Of a stretch of DNA of 64,000 bases, positions 50,269-60,149 are shown in pieces. This DNA comes from Armatimonas rosea (lineage in GTDB: Bacteria > Armatimonadota > Armatimonadia > Armatimonadales > Armatimonadaceae), in contig NZ_JACHGW010000003.1 in assembly GCF_014202505.1 (NCBI RefSeq), positions 867,998-931,997 of the forward strand, in the 5' to 3' direction. The notes beneath the pieces are model-generated. The model ran no database searches. It saw only the letters and a program-made list of their open reading frames with translations, and was not told the DNA's origin. Position numbers and translations under genes: made by a program. Within the stretch, counting starts at the first letter, position 1, and each line of letters starts with the position of its first letter.

Positions 50269-51371
50269 TAGGCCATCGAGAGGCGTAGGGCGTCGAACTC
50301 GGGCACGGGGCGCAGAAAAGCACGCTTCTCCTCGAGCATCTTGCCCGCAAACGCCCCGATCTGCTCGCCGGTCTTGCCCGCAATCTGGATACTGGTCAGC
50401 GCTGACGACTTCTCAAACTCCAGCGGCGTGAGCAGGGTGAAGCGCTCGGGCATCTCTAAGATGCGGCCCTTGACATGGTCGGTGAGCGCTTTTTGGCGTG
50501 CCCAGAGGTTCTCAAAGCCGAGCCCCTCTAGCCAGTCGAGGGCGGCGTGCATGGTGGCGAGCACCTGCGCGGGGCGGGTGGCGGCGAGGTCGAAGCGCTG
50601 CGCACCGGGTGCCCAGGAGCCGTGGTTGCTAAAGTCCATCGTCCCCATCCCGACCATCGTCGGGGTGAGCTCGTCCTCAAAGCCCGCCCGCACATAGAGC
50701 AGCCCGACCCCATTGGGGCCAAAGAGCCACTTGTGCCCATTGGTGATGTAGAGATCGCAGCCGAGCGCGTGGAGGTTGATGGGGAACTGCCCCGCGGCTT
50801 GGGCACCGTCGATGTAGCTCACGATCCCCCGCGCCCGCGCCCAGTCCGAGAGGGCCTTGGCATCGGTGCGGAGGCCGGTGTTGCAGCAGACATGCGAGCC
50901 CACCAGGAGCTTGGTACCTGCCGTGACCTGCGCCTCCAGCGACTCCTGCATGGTCTCAAAATCTTCGGAGAGGACAAAGCGGATCAGCCGCGCCTTGCCG
51001 ATCTTCTCCAGGTAGCCAAAGACCATGTTGGTGGTGGGGTACTCGTGGTCGGAGATGAGGACATCGACCGGGCCGCCTGCCCCCCAGTGCTCCCAGGGCA
51101 GGGCGAGGGCAACATTGAGACTGACCGTCGCATTTCCCGTAAACGCCAGCTCGCTATCGTCGCAGCCGAAGACCCCCGCCAGCCGTGCCCGCGCGGTCGC
51201 TGCCTTCTGCTGAATCTCGCAGTACCCCAGGTAGCCGCCCACCTCCACCCGCCGGGTGTTCTCCAGCAGCGCCTCCACCACGGGGGCCGCGCAGATACCC
51301 TTGGTCCCCGAGTTGACCTGAAGGATCTCCGTGAGCGCGGGCATCCCCGCACGAATCTGATCGATATTCAT
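50214..51371 (-). CDS. Class V aminotransferase (cysteine desulfurase/isopenicillin-N epimerase-like)
   Basis: This protein has 385 residues from ATG 51371. The PLP class V fold has LAFTGNATVSLNVAL, HEYPTTNMVFGYL, VGSHVCCNTGLRTDAKAL, IDGAQAAGQFPINLHALGCDLYITNGHKWLFGPNGVGLLYVR (Lys in NGHKW) and a C-terminal substrate domain. The active-site Cys loop of NifS/IscS is not evident, so an epimerase, lyase or aminotransferase of the CsdB-like group is more likely. TACAAT lies 7 nt before the start. Confidence 0.85.
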   Translation of the reverse strand: MNIDQIRAGMPALTEILQVNSGTKGICAAPVVEALLENTRRVEVGGYLGYCEIQQKAATARARLAGVFGCDDSELAFTGNATVSLNVALALPWEHWGAGGPVDVLISDHEYPTTNMVFGYLEKIGKARLIRFVLSEDFETMQESLEAQVTAGTKLLVGSHVCCNTGLRTDAKALSDWARARGIVSYIDGAQAAGQFPINLHALGCDLYITNGHKWLFGPNGVGLLYVRAGFEDELTPTMVGMGTMDFSNHGSWAPGAQRFDLAATRPAQVLATMHAALDWLEGLGFENLWARQKALTDHVKGRILEMPERFTLLTPLEFEKSSALTSIQIAGKTGEQIGAFAGKMLEEKRAFLRPVPEFDALRLSMAYYNTEEDFERAFAMLAEL

Positions 51372-51378
51372 GGGGGGG

Positions 51379-51384
51379 ATTGTA
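51379..51384 (-). promoter_or_regulatory. -10 element of the class V aminotransferase gene (predicted leaderless)
   Basis: TACAAT on the minus strand is separated from ATG 51371 by seven C. Confidence 0.55.
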
Positions 51385-51436
51385 CCAGAGATTGTGGCGT
51401 GGAAGCCTAGACGGGAAGCCAGGACGGTGAACGTCC

Positions 51437-51528
51437 GGCTATGGGGCCTTCGGCCGCCTCCTCGTGCCTCGTCGGTACGCGTTTGTTCCGAGCGGAGCGA
51501 GGCGGCGGAGGCACGACGCCCCATAGCC
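51437..51528. repeat. MITE-like palindromic repeat, copy F
   Basis: Perfect 11-bp terminal inverted repeats GGCTATGGGGC (51437-51447) and 51518-51528 flank an imperfect palindrome. The inside contains GAGGCACGAGG on the minus strand, the core shared with copies A, B and D. The flanks (51372-51592) have no gene. Confidence 0.7.
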
Positions 51529-51592
51529 TGACGATTTCCGTCAAGGTTTACCGTCGAGGGCAATCACACGAAGCCTTCACGGCAGGCAACGG

Positions 51593-52894
51593 CTACGCGG
51601 CTTGGAGCCCCGACGCATCCGCGGGAGGGCTGAGAAGAACGTCGCTGCCGGGGATTAGCTCGGTCTTGTAGCGGCAGGTGTAGGCGCCGGGGAGGGTGAG
51701 GGTTGCCTGCGCGGCATCGGGGTCCACGGCCACCTCCAGGGTGCCGGCGTGCTCGATGGTATCGAAGTCCTCGATCTCCGGGCGGCCCAGGGAGACCCCG
51801 AGCGTGTAGAGGCCCGGCTTGAGGAGCAGCTCACCGAGGGTGAAGCGGACACGGGCGGTCTCACCGGGCTCTAGGCGGACCAGCTTACCGTGCAGCGCCG
51901 ATGAGCAATCGATCAGGCGGTAGGTATTGGAGTCGGCGATCCAGAGGGTGACCGCGGCATCGGTGAGGACCTGCTCGGCCTGGACCGTCAGCTCAAACTG
52001 CACCGCATGGCCGTTGTAGACCAGGGGCTGGGGCGTGCCATCGGGGGCGAAGGGTTGGACCCCGAGCGAGAGAAAGCGCCCCGCACCACTGCCCGAGCGC
52101 TGGGCATGGGTCAGGTCGCCGCCGAGGTCCGCACCGGAGCGGGTCATGAGCTGGTAGGTCGCCGCCACCCGGGCCACGGGGCCGTCTTCGTGGAGCTGCC
52201 CGCCGTGCAGGAGCAGGGCACGGTTGCAGAGCGCGGTGACCGCGGCGAGGTTATGGCTCACAAAGAACACGGTTCGCCCACTGCCCGCCACCTCCTGCAT
52301 CTTGCCCAGGCACTTCTTCTGAAACTCCGCATCGCCCACGGCTAAGACTTCATCGACAATCAGAATCTCCGGGTTCAGGTTCGCCGCCACCGCGAAGCCC
52401 AGGCGCATGGTCATCCCCGACGAGTACCGCTTGACGGGGGAGTCTAGGTGCAGCGCGACCCGTGGGCCGGCAAAGTCGATGATCTCGTCGAAGCGGCTCT
52501 CGATCTCCTTGCGGCTCATCCCTAGGATCGCGCCGTTCATAAAGACATTCTCCCGGCCCGTCAGCTCCGGGTGAAAGCCCGTCCCTACTTCCAGAAGGCT
52601 CCCGACTCGTCCATAGAGCGCGATCTCCCCCTCAGTGGGCTCCGTGATGCGCGAGAGCAGCTTCAGCAGCGTGGACTTGCCCGCCCCATTGTGCCCGATC
52701 AGCCCGACCACCTCGCCTTGATGGACATCGAAGCTCAGGTTACGCACCGCCCAGAAGTCCTCTTTGGGGGGCTGCTTGCCACGGAGCGCCGATAGCAAGT
52801 TCTCGGTCAGGGTGCCAGGACGAGTCCCGCGGGGGGCGATTCGGTAAAGCTTTCCCAGGTTCTCGACCCGGAGCATGCGGGTGCTAGATGACAT
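51593..52894 (-). CDS. wzt: Polysaccharide ABC transporter ATPase with Wzt-type C-terminal domain
   Basis: This 433-residue protein has the N-terminal ATPase with Walker A GHNGAGKST (67-75), signature RYSSGMTMRLGFA, Walker B LIVDEVLAVGD and FFVSHNLAAV. A C-terminal Wzt domain (about 270-420, LSLGVQPFAPDGTPQPLVYNGHAVQFELTVQA and onward) recognises the capped end of the glycan. It drives export of a lipid-linked polymer across the inner membrane. It is the last gene of the cluster and overlaps the permease gene by 11 bp. An alternative start is M7. Confidence 0.93.
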   Translation of the reverse strand: MSSSTRMLRVENLGKLYRIAPRGTRPGTLTENLLSALRGKQPPKEDFWAVRNLSFDVHQGEVVGLIGHNGAGKSTLLKLLSRITEPTEGEIALYGRVGSLLEVGTGFHPELTGRENVFMNGAILGMSRKEIESRFDEIIDFAGPRVALHLDSPVKRYSSGMTMRLGFAVAANLNPEILIVDEVLAVGDAEFQKKCLGKMQEVAGSGRTVFFVSHNLAAVTALCNRALLLHGGQLHEDGPVARVAATYQLMTRSGADLGGDLTHAQRSGSGAGRFLSLGVQPFAPDGTPQPLVYNGHAVQFELTVQAEQVLTDAAVTLWIADSNTYRLIDCSSALHGKLVRLEPGETARVRFTLGELLLKPGLYTLGVSLGRPEIEDFDTIEHAGTLEVAVDPDAAQATLTLPGAYTCRYKTELIPGSDVLLSPPADASGLQAA

Positions 52895-53729
52895 CGGCGA
52901 ACCTCCGCTCCTGCATGCGGAAGATCAGCAGGCCGCCCAGGAGGATCACCACACTGGAGACCGCCGCGTAGCCCACCTGCCACGCCGCGATCCCCAGGCT
53001 CCCGCCCATCAGCGACCAGCGAAAGCCCTCGATCAGGATGGCGGCGGGGTTGAAGAGCAGGTAGAGCGCGCCTAGTGCCCCGAGCTTTCCCGCCATCTTC
53101 GCCAGCGGCCACTGCACCGGGGAGAAGACCATCAGGGAGTTCAGCCAGACCGGGAGGACAAACTGCACATCGCGGTAGGAGACCATCAGGGCCGCCATCA
53201 TCATCCCGACCCCCAGCGCCATCGTGGCAAGTGCGGCAAACCAGAGCGGCAGCGTGAGAATCGCCAGGGTCGGCATCACGTGGAAAAACGGCATCAGCAG
53301 CAGGAACGCCCCCAGCGCCACCAGCGTATCCACCTGCGCCGCGACAGTCGAGGCAACCGGGAGGGTCAGGCGGGGGAAGAACACCTTGGAGAGCATCGCA
53401 CTATTGCCGACCAGGCAGGTGCTGATCTTAAAGATCGAGAGCCCAAAGACCGTCCAGGCGATCTGCCCGGAGAAGGCACGCAGAAAGAACGCGGGGTCCC
53501 CCTGGGCGAAGCCTGCCACCTTTCCAAAGACAAAGCTCGCGATTCCGGCGGTAAGGAGCGGCTGGAGCACGACCCAGATCACCCCGAGGGCGGTCTGGCG
53601 GTAGCGCAGGAGGATCTCCCGCTGCGCAAAGGTGCGTACCAGCTCTCCGTACTGGGTTAGTTCGTGAAGGTTTAGTGCCGCCAGCCCTTGAGGCGGGCGA
53701 ACCAGAATCAGCGGCTTTGTCTCGGTCAC
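52884..53729 (-). CDS. ABC-2 polysaccharide export permease (second permease)
   Basis: This protein has 281 residues from GTG 53729, which overlaps the Rmd stop (GTGA). The N-terminal cytoplasmic part has LHELTQYGELVRTFAQREILLRYRQTALGVIWVVLQPLL, then six helices as in Wzm/TagG, ending ALYLLFNPAAILIEGFRWSLMGG. It is the Wzt partner. A second permease is encoded at 55856-56680. An in-frame extension to 53846 is inside rmd and is not used. Confidence 0.9.
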   Translation of the reverse strand: MTETKPLILVRPPQGLAALNLHELTQYGELVRTFAQREILLRYRQTALGVIWVVLQPLLTAGIASFVFGKVAGFAQGDPAFFLRAFSGQIAWTVFGLSIFKISTCLVGNSAMLSKVFFPRLTLPVASTVAAQVDTLVALGAFLLLMPFFHVMPTLAILTLPLWFAALATMALGVGMMMAALMVSYRDVQFVLPVWLNSLMVFSPVQWPLAKMAGKLGALGALYLLFNPAAILIEGFRWSLMGGSLGIAAWQVGYAAVSSVVILLGGLLIFRMQERRFADVI

Positions 53730-54679
53730 CAGATATCGACTCCTGTGGAGCGCCACCATGTGAGGGTCTCCAACAGAGTATCGGTAAGGGAGTGGGTCGT
53801 TCTCCAGCCCGTGAGCGAAGAAAGCAGCGCCGACGAGCCAATGCACTGGGGCATGTCCGACGGCCGCAGGCGCGCGGGATCGAGCTCAACGGAGACATCG
53901 ACTTTTGCAAAGCCAAGCAGCGTGTCCAAAATCGTCTGGATCGCGACCGCGTCTCCGCTGGCCACATTGACAACGCGCCACGGGGCGGGCTCTAGCTCAC
54001 AGAGCAGGAGACGATAGGCCCGGACAACATCGCGCACATCGAGGAAGTCCCGCTTGGCCTCTAGGTTGCCGACACGCACTACGGGCGTATCCAGCCCACG
54101 CTCGATCCGCGCGAGCTGCCGCGCAAAGCCGGGGGCGACAAACACGGGGGTCTGGCGCGGCCCGGTGTGGTTGAAGGCACGGGTCACCGTGATGGAGAGG
54201 CTCCCCGAGGCAAGCGGCGCGATCTCGGTCTCCATCTCGGCCTTGGACTGGGCATACGGACCCTCTGGGCGGAGCGTGTCGTCCTCGCGGGCGGGCTTGC
54301 CAGGCTCTGTGGTGCCGTAGACATAGCCCGTGCTGGCGAGGTGCAGGCGGCAGGGCTTGCCCCGCTCCGCCACGGCCTCGACCAGTAGCTTGGTGGCATC
54401 GACATTGGCGGCACGAATCACCGCCGCATCCGTGCCCGCCCCCGACGCAAAGCCCGCCAGATGAAAGATGAAATCGGGATCGCTTTGCTCTAGCGCCTGG
54501 CGAATCTTGGCAGGTTCGCGCAGGTCGGCCTCCAAGAGCGGCATGTTGTCCGGGAGCAGCGCCCCGGAGGTCTGCCCGTAGGTCGTGCCAAAGAGCTGTG
54601 CCTGCGGGTAGTGTGCCGCCAGCTCCGCCGCCAGATACCCCCCGACAAACCCGGTTGCACCGGTAATGAGAATACGCAT
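53726..54679 (-). CDS. rmd: GDP-4-keto-6-deoxy-D-mannose reductase
   Basis: This 317-residue short-chain dehydrogenase has the nucleotide motif ITGATGFVGGYLAAEL, an S-Y-K triad with YxxxK in GPYAQSKAEME, FHLAGFASGAGTDA and RAFNHTGPRQTPVFVAPGFARQLARIE. It reduces the product of Gmd to GDP-D-rhamnose (or a close deoxyhexose). It lies 186 bp downstream of gmd, across a palindromic repeat, and overlaps the permease gene start by 4 bases. Confidence 0.9.
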   Translation of the reverse strand: MRILITGATGFVGGYLAAELAAHYPQAQLFGTTYGQTSGALLPDNMPLLEADLREPAKIRQALEQSDPDFIFHLAGFASGAGTDAAVIRAANVDATKLLVEAVAERGKPCRLHLASTGYVYGTTEPGKPAREDDTLRPEGPYAQSKAEMETEIAPLASGSLSITVTRAFNHTGPRQTPVFVAPGFARQLARIERGLDTPVVRVGNLEAKRDFLDVRDVVRAYRLLLCELEPAPWRVVNVASGDAVAIQTILDTLLGFAKVDVSVELDPARLRPSDMPQCIGSSALLSSLTGWRTTHSLTDTLLETLTWWRSTGVDIW

Positions 54680-54720
54680 GGTTTTTAATTTTGACCGCCC
54701 CGGTTAGAGCGGGGCGTCTC

Positions 54721-54847
54721 GCCCCCGTTGGAGGGGGGCGTCTCGCTGTCCTCGTACCTCGGACACAAAGGGCGCTTCGCGCCCATGGCCGAAGGCCTTC
54801 GTGTCGGAGCCTGCGACGACAGATAGACGCCCCCCTCCAACGGGGGC
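54721..54847. repeat. Palindromic repeat with perfect 23-bp arms between gmd and rmd, copy C
   Basis: The arms at 54721-54743 and 54825-54847 are exact reverse complements (core GACGCCCCCCTCCAACGGGG). They match the 23-nt block of copies A and B with one base change. Inside, 54746-54767 is an inverted copy of the 22-nt block, with one mismatch. The transcript could fold into a very stable hairpin that attenuates or processes the mRNA between gmd and rmd. Confidence 0.85.
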
Positions 54848-54865
54848 GGTCACAACGGGAGTACC

Positions 54866-55855
<990 letters not shown>

Positions 55856-56680
55856 TTAGATGTACTCTGCAAAACGGGGTTCGTTGCGCTTGAACACAAC
55901 AAACCCCACCACGAGATAGACCAGCGCTGTTGCCAGCGCGGTGCCCACATAGGGCCACAGCGAGCCCAGGTTTCCCTGAGCCGGATCGATTGCACGTAGC
56001 CAGCCGGTCTGGGGGAAGGCCAGCCGACGACCCGCTTCGATAAGCGCCGCGATCGGATTCAGCAGGTAGACGCCCTGCCACTGGCGCGGTACCTGATGAA
56101 GCGGGTAGATATTGGGAACCAGAAATCCCCAAAGGCTCAAGACTATCCCCACCAGGTGCCTGATGTCGCGAAAATAGAGGTTCGCACAGGCCAGCAACAT
56201 TCCCCAACCAATCGCTAATAACACTATTATGCCTGCTATGGGGATGCTCAGTAGGATCCAAGGCCCTGGACGCACATGAAATAGTAGTAATAACGGGATC
56301 AGCCCCACCAGCCCAAACCCAAAATCTACGACTTTGGAGAGCACCGCCGCCACAGGAAAGACCTCGCGGGGGAAGTAAACCTTGGTAATGAGATTCAGGT
56401 GGCTCACCAAACTCTCGGTGGCGGCGGTGAGGGCCGACGAAAACAAGTTCCAGTAGAGCACCCCAAAATAGGCAAAGACCGGGTAGGGGAGCCCACCGGT
56501 GTTGGAGCGCATGATGATCTGCCCGACAATGCTAAAGATCAGCGCGGTCGCCAGCGGGTAGAGCATCGCCCAGGCGTAGCCCAGAACGGACTGTTTGTAG
56601 CGCGTCTTGACGTCCCGCCCGATCAGCCCAAGGATGAGCTCTCGGTAGGCAGGCGAGCGGAAGGGAAGAGGCGCAGACAC
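55856..56680 (-). CDS. wzm: ABC-2 polysaccharide export permease (first permease)
   Basis: This protein has 274 residues from GTG 56680. It has six helices: YRELILGLIGRDVKTRYKQSVLGYAWAMLYPLATALIFSIVG, then LPYPVFAYFGVLYWNLFSSALTAATESLVSHLNLITKVYFPREVFPV, and GFLVPNIYPLHQVPRQWQGVYLLNPIAALIEAGRRL. It is a Wzm/TagG-type permease. TACAAT lies 7 nt before GTG and overlaps the stop codon of the SUKH-ElaA gene, so the cluster has its own promoter. Two distinct permeases with one ATPase is unusual. Confidence 0.9.
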   Translation of the reverse strand: MSAPLPFRSPAYRELILGLIGRDVKTRYKQSVLGYAWAMLYPLATALIFSIVGQIIMRSNTGGLPYPVFAYFGVLYWNLFSSALTAATESLVSHLNLITKVYFPREVFPVAAVLSKVVDFGFGLVGLIPLLLLFHVRPGPWILLSIPIAGIIVLLAIGWGMLLACANLYFRDIRHLVGIVLSLWGFLVPNIYPLHQVPRQWQGVYLLNPIAALIEAGRRLAFPQTGWLRAIDPAQGNLGSLWPYVGTALATALVYLVVGFVVFKRNEPRFAEYI

Positions 56681-56685
56681 AGTGC

Positions 56686-57702
56686 CTATTGTACCGCACC
56701 CGTATTTTTACCAGGTCGCACCATCTCCACATGAGGAATCCCGTCCTCGTCGTAGGTTTCTGAGACCGCCACGAAGCCGAGCTTGCCGTAAAAATGGAGC
56801 AGATACGCCTGCGCCGAGATACGAATCCCCGTCTCCGGCCAGAGCCGCTCCGCCTCCGCGATCCCCCGCCGCATCAGCTCCTGCCCGAGCCCCGTCCCCC
56901 GCACCGAAGCCGCCGTACAGACCCGCCCAATGCTCGCCTCTGCATACTTCACTCCCGGCGCAAAGAGCCGCAGACACGCCACGAGTTGCCCGTCACCAGC
57001 GCGCCCCAGCAAGTGCCGCGCCTTCTGGTCGTAGCCATCCGCATCCAGATAGACACAGTCCTGCTCCACCACAAAGACCTCTTGGCGAAGCCGCATCAGG
57101 TCGTAGAGCTCCCAGGTATTGAGCTTACCGAACGTACGCCAGAACCAGCGTTCTTCGGGGCCGCTATGACCTGTCCAAATAATATTCTTTTGCTCTAGCG
57201 ACTCTGCCAGAGCGGACAGGCATTCCTTAAAATCGGTGGCACGAACGGGGCGTTTTTCCATATCATGCCAGTACTCGATAACCTGACCAAATCTTCCTCC
57301 TGTGGCTGGAGCATAGTCAAAGCAGTCATAGTCACCAACACAATCCATGGTGAAAGGAATCCAACGTGAGTGCCACCAAGCAGAGCGAACGCCTGGGTCG
57401 CTGATACACTTATGGTCGGACGCATAACCCCAGTCTTGGTAGCTCTCTTGGGCACTACGCCACTGCGTCAAAATCTCATTGACAGGGAGCAGGGCACCTC
57501 GTCCAACTAAAGTAATCTCGTCATTTTGCCCGTTGTGCCGTTTTAGAGACTCACGAAAATCATCCAGGAAATTCATGCCGAGAACCCTCTCTACGGCAAT
57601 AATTTCCTCGTCTGTCGCCCCCGGGTTAAGGCTCGCAAAGACCTGTGGAAACTGCGTTTCCAACTCGCGCTCGATCCGCTCCCAGAGTTCGGTGATTGTC
57701 AT
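56686..57702 (-). CDS. SUKH (SMI1/KNR4) domain fused to ElaA-type GNAT acetyltransferase
   Basis: This protein has 338 residues from ATG 57702. Residues about 1-180 form an SMI1/KNR4 (SUKH) domain: ITELWERIERELE, NPGATDEEIIAVERVLGMNFLDDFRESLKRHNGQ, WHSRWIPFTMDCVGDYDCFDYAPA and GRFGQVIEYWHDMEKRPVRATDFKECL. Residues about 195-338 match ElaA: LYDLMRLRQEVFVVEQDCVYLDADGYD, SIGRVCTAASVRGTGLGQELMRRGI and HFYGKLGFVAVSETYDEDGIPHVEM. SUKH domains bind protein partners and often act as immunity proteins. ElaA acetylates unknown targets. The single frame is continuous, so this is a true fusion. It overlaps the NUDIX gene by 4 bases. Confidence 0.85.
   Translation of the reverse strand: MTITELWERIERELETQFPQVFASLNPGATDEEIIAVERVLGMNFLDDFRESLKRHNGQNDEITLVGRGALLPVNEILTQWRSAQESYQDWGYASDHKCISDPGVRSAWWHSRWIPFTMDCVGDYDCFDYAPATGGRFGQVIEYWHDMEKRPVRATDFKECLSALAESLEQKNIIWTGHSGPEERWFWRTFGKLNTWELYDLMRLRQEVFVVEQDCVYLDADGYDQKARHLLGRAGDGQLVACLRLFAPGVKYAEASIGRVCTAASVRGTGLGQELMRRGIAEAERLWPETGIRISAQAYLLHFYGKLGFVAVSETYDEDGIPHVEMVRPGKNTGAVQ
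56688..56693 (-). promoter_or_regulatory. -10 element of the polysaccharide export cluster (predicted leaderless)
   Basis: TACAAT on the minus strand lies 7 nt before GTG 56680. It occupies the last codons (VQ-stop, GTACAATAG) of the SUKH-ElaA gene. Confidence 0.55.
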
Positions 57703-58205
57703 ACTGAGGCTTCTCCAGGGAGACGATTCAAAAGAACCTGCACGCCGTCGAGCTCTCTGTAGAACCAGAGTGTCCCCAGTGGGCACTCGCCACGAAGATA
57801 GGTGAGAAGGGGCTCACGGACGGCGATCCAGTGAATCTCAGCTAGAAGCGCAGGAGCTTCCGCGAGCGGCACCAGCGCTACTTGCAGAATCTCGTTGTCG
57901 GGATCGGCGCTCTTGAGCTCACCCGTCCAGTTCTCCACCTCAAAGATATGGGCTATGGTCTGCTCTCGCCGGTCAGGGTGATCAATCTGCATGGCGTAGG
58001 CCAGCCGCCCGACTTTCTCGACAGACGCCCCTGTCTCCTCGGCGATCTCCCGGACCAGCGCCTCCTGAAACAGCTCCCCCGGCTCGACCATCCCGCCGGG
58101 CAGGAGCCAGAGCGGCGGGCGGGTCGTAAACTCCTGCTGGATCAGCACGATACTCTCGCCCTGGCGGAGAATCCCCACCGCGACATGGTTGATCTTGTAG
58201 GTCAT
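57699..58205 (-). CDS. NUDIX hydrolase
   Basis: This protein has 168 residues from ATG 58205. The NUDIX box is GGMVEPGELFQEALVREIAEETGA (Gx5Ex7REUxEExGU fits). KINHVAVGILRQGESIVLIQQ precedes it, and an ENWTGEL...DPDNEI insertion follows. It hydrolyses a nucleoside diphosphate linked to another group; the substrate cannot be read. It overlaps the SUKH-ElaA gene by 4 bases, so the two are made together. A short in-frame extension to 58223 is possible. Confidence 0.88.
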   Translation of the reverse strand: MTYKINHVAVGILRQGESIVLIQQEFTTRPPLWLLPGGMVEPGELFQEALVREIAEETGASVEKVGRLAYAMQIDHPDRREQTIAHIFEVENWTGELKSADPDNEILQVALVPLAEAPALLAEIHWIAVREPLLTYLRGECPLGTLWFYRELDGVQVLLNRLPGEASV

Positions 58206-58252
58206 GCGCCGGTCACACGCCAAATGGACGGGTGGCGGATATCGGACGGGCG

Positions 58253-58357
58253 CATAAATGGGCCCGCTGTTGCGGCAAGGAGGCTAAAGCCCCCTCGAAT
58301 CGCATCTGGTATCCGTGACCGGGTAGGCCCATTTATGGGTCTTGCCGCACCAGCGGG
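58253..58357. repeat. Interlocked inverted repeats between accC and the NUDIX gene, copy G
   Basis: Arm a (58253-58264) pairs perfectly with a' (58326-58337). Arm b (58263-58279) pairs with b' (58341-58357) with one mismatch. The order a-b-a'-b' is a pseudoknot topology, not a simple hairpin. An inner GGAGGCTAAAGCCCCC hairpin sits between. The flanks (58206-58392) have no gene. Confidence 0.65.
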
Positions 58358-58392
58358 CTGGTTTACCCGCCCACTGGCACGCGCGCCGACGA

Positions 58393-59747
<1,355 letters not shown>

Positions 59748-59748
<1 letters not shown>

Positions 59749-60149
59749 TACTGTCCTTGTACGGAGTTAGGAAGGTTAAGGGCGTTGCCCACGCGGCCCG
59801 GAAGCGCGGTGGGGCTGGTCACTTCGCCCGTCTGAGGGTTGTACTGGAGCGGCTGCTTGCTCACCGAGTCGATCAGCATCTCGTCGGTGACCCCGTAGCG
59901 CTTGAGCTCCTGGAGGTTGGCGGGCAGGCGCTCCTCGTTGTCCATCTTGTACATCGTGATGGCCTGCTGGATCTGGGAGACATAGCTAATGGTCCCCACC
60001 TGCTGTGCCCGCTGTTTGGGGGCAAGAGTCGGCTTGCCCGAGGCATCTTTCCCGCCCCCGGTCAGGCGGGGGATCACGATGGCGGCGAGGATGCCGATGA
60101 TGACAATCACCACCAGGATCTCAACCAGCGAAAACGCGCGTCGTCTCAT
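59748..60149 (-). CDS. GspG-like type II secretion pseudopilin, inserted in the acc operon
   Basis: This 133-residue protein has a prepilin leader (MRRRA) and FSLVEILVVIVIIGILAAIVIPRLTGG, with Glu at position 5 of the mature protein. The residue before the cut is Ala where Gly is usual. The C-terminal part, SYVSQIQQAITMYKMDNEERLPANLQELKRYGVTDEMLIDSVSKQPLQYNPQTGEV, resembles GspG but lacks a clear calcium loop. It lies between accB-like and accC with 0-1 bp spacing, which is unexpected for a secretion gene. Confidence 0.88.
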
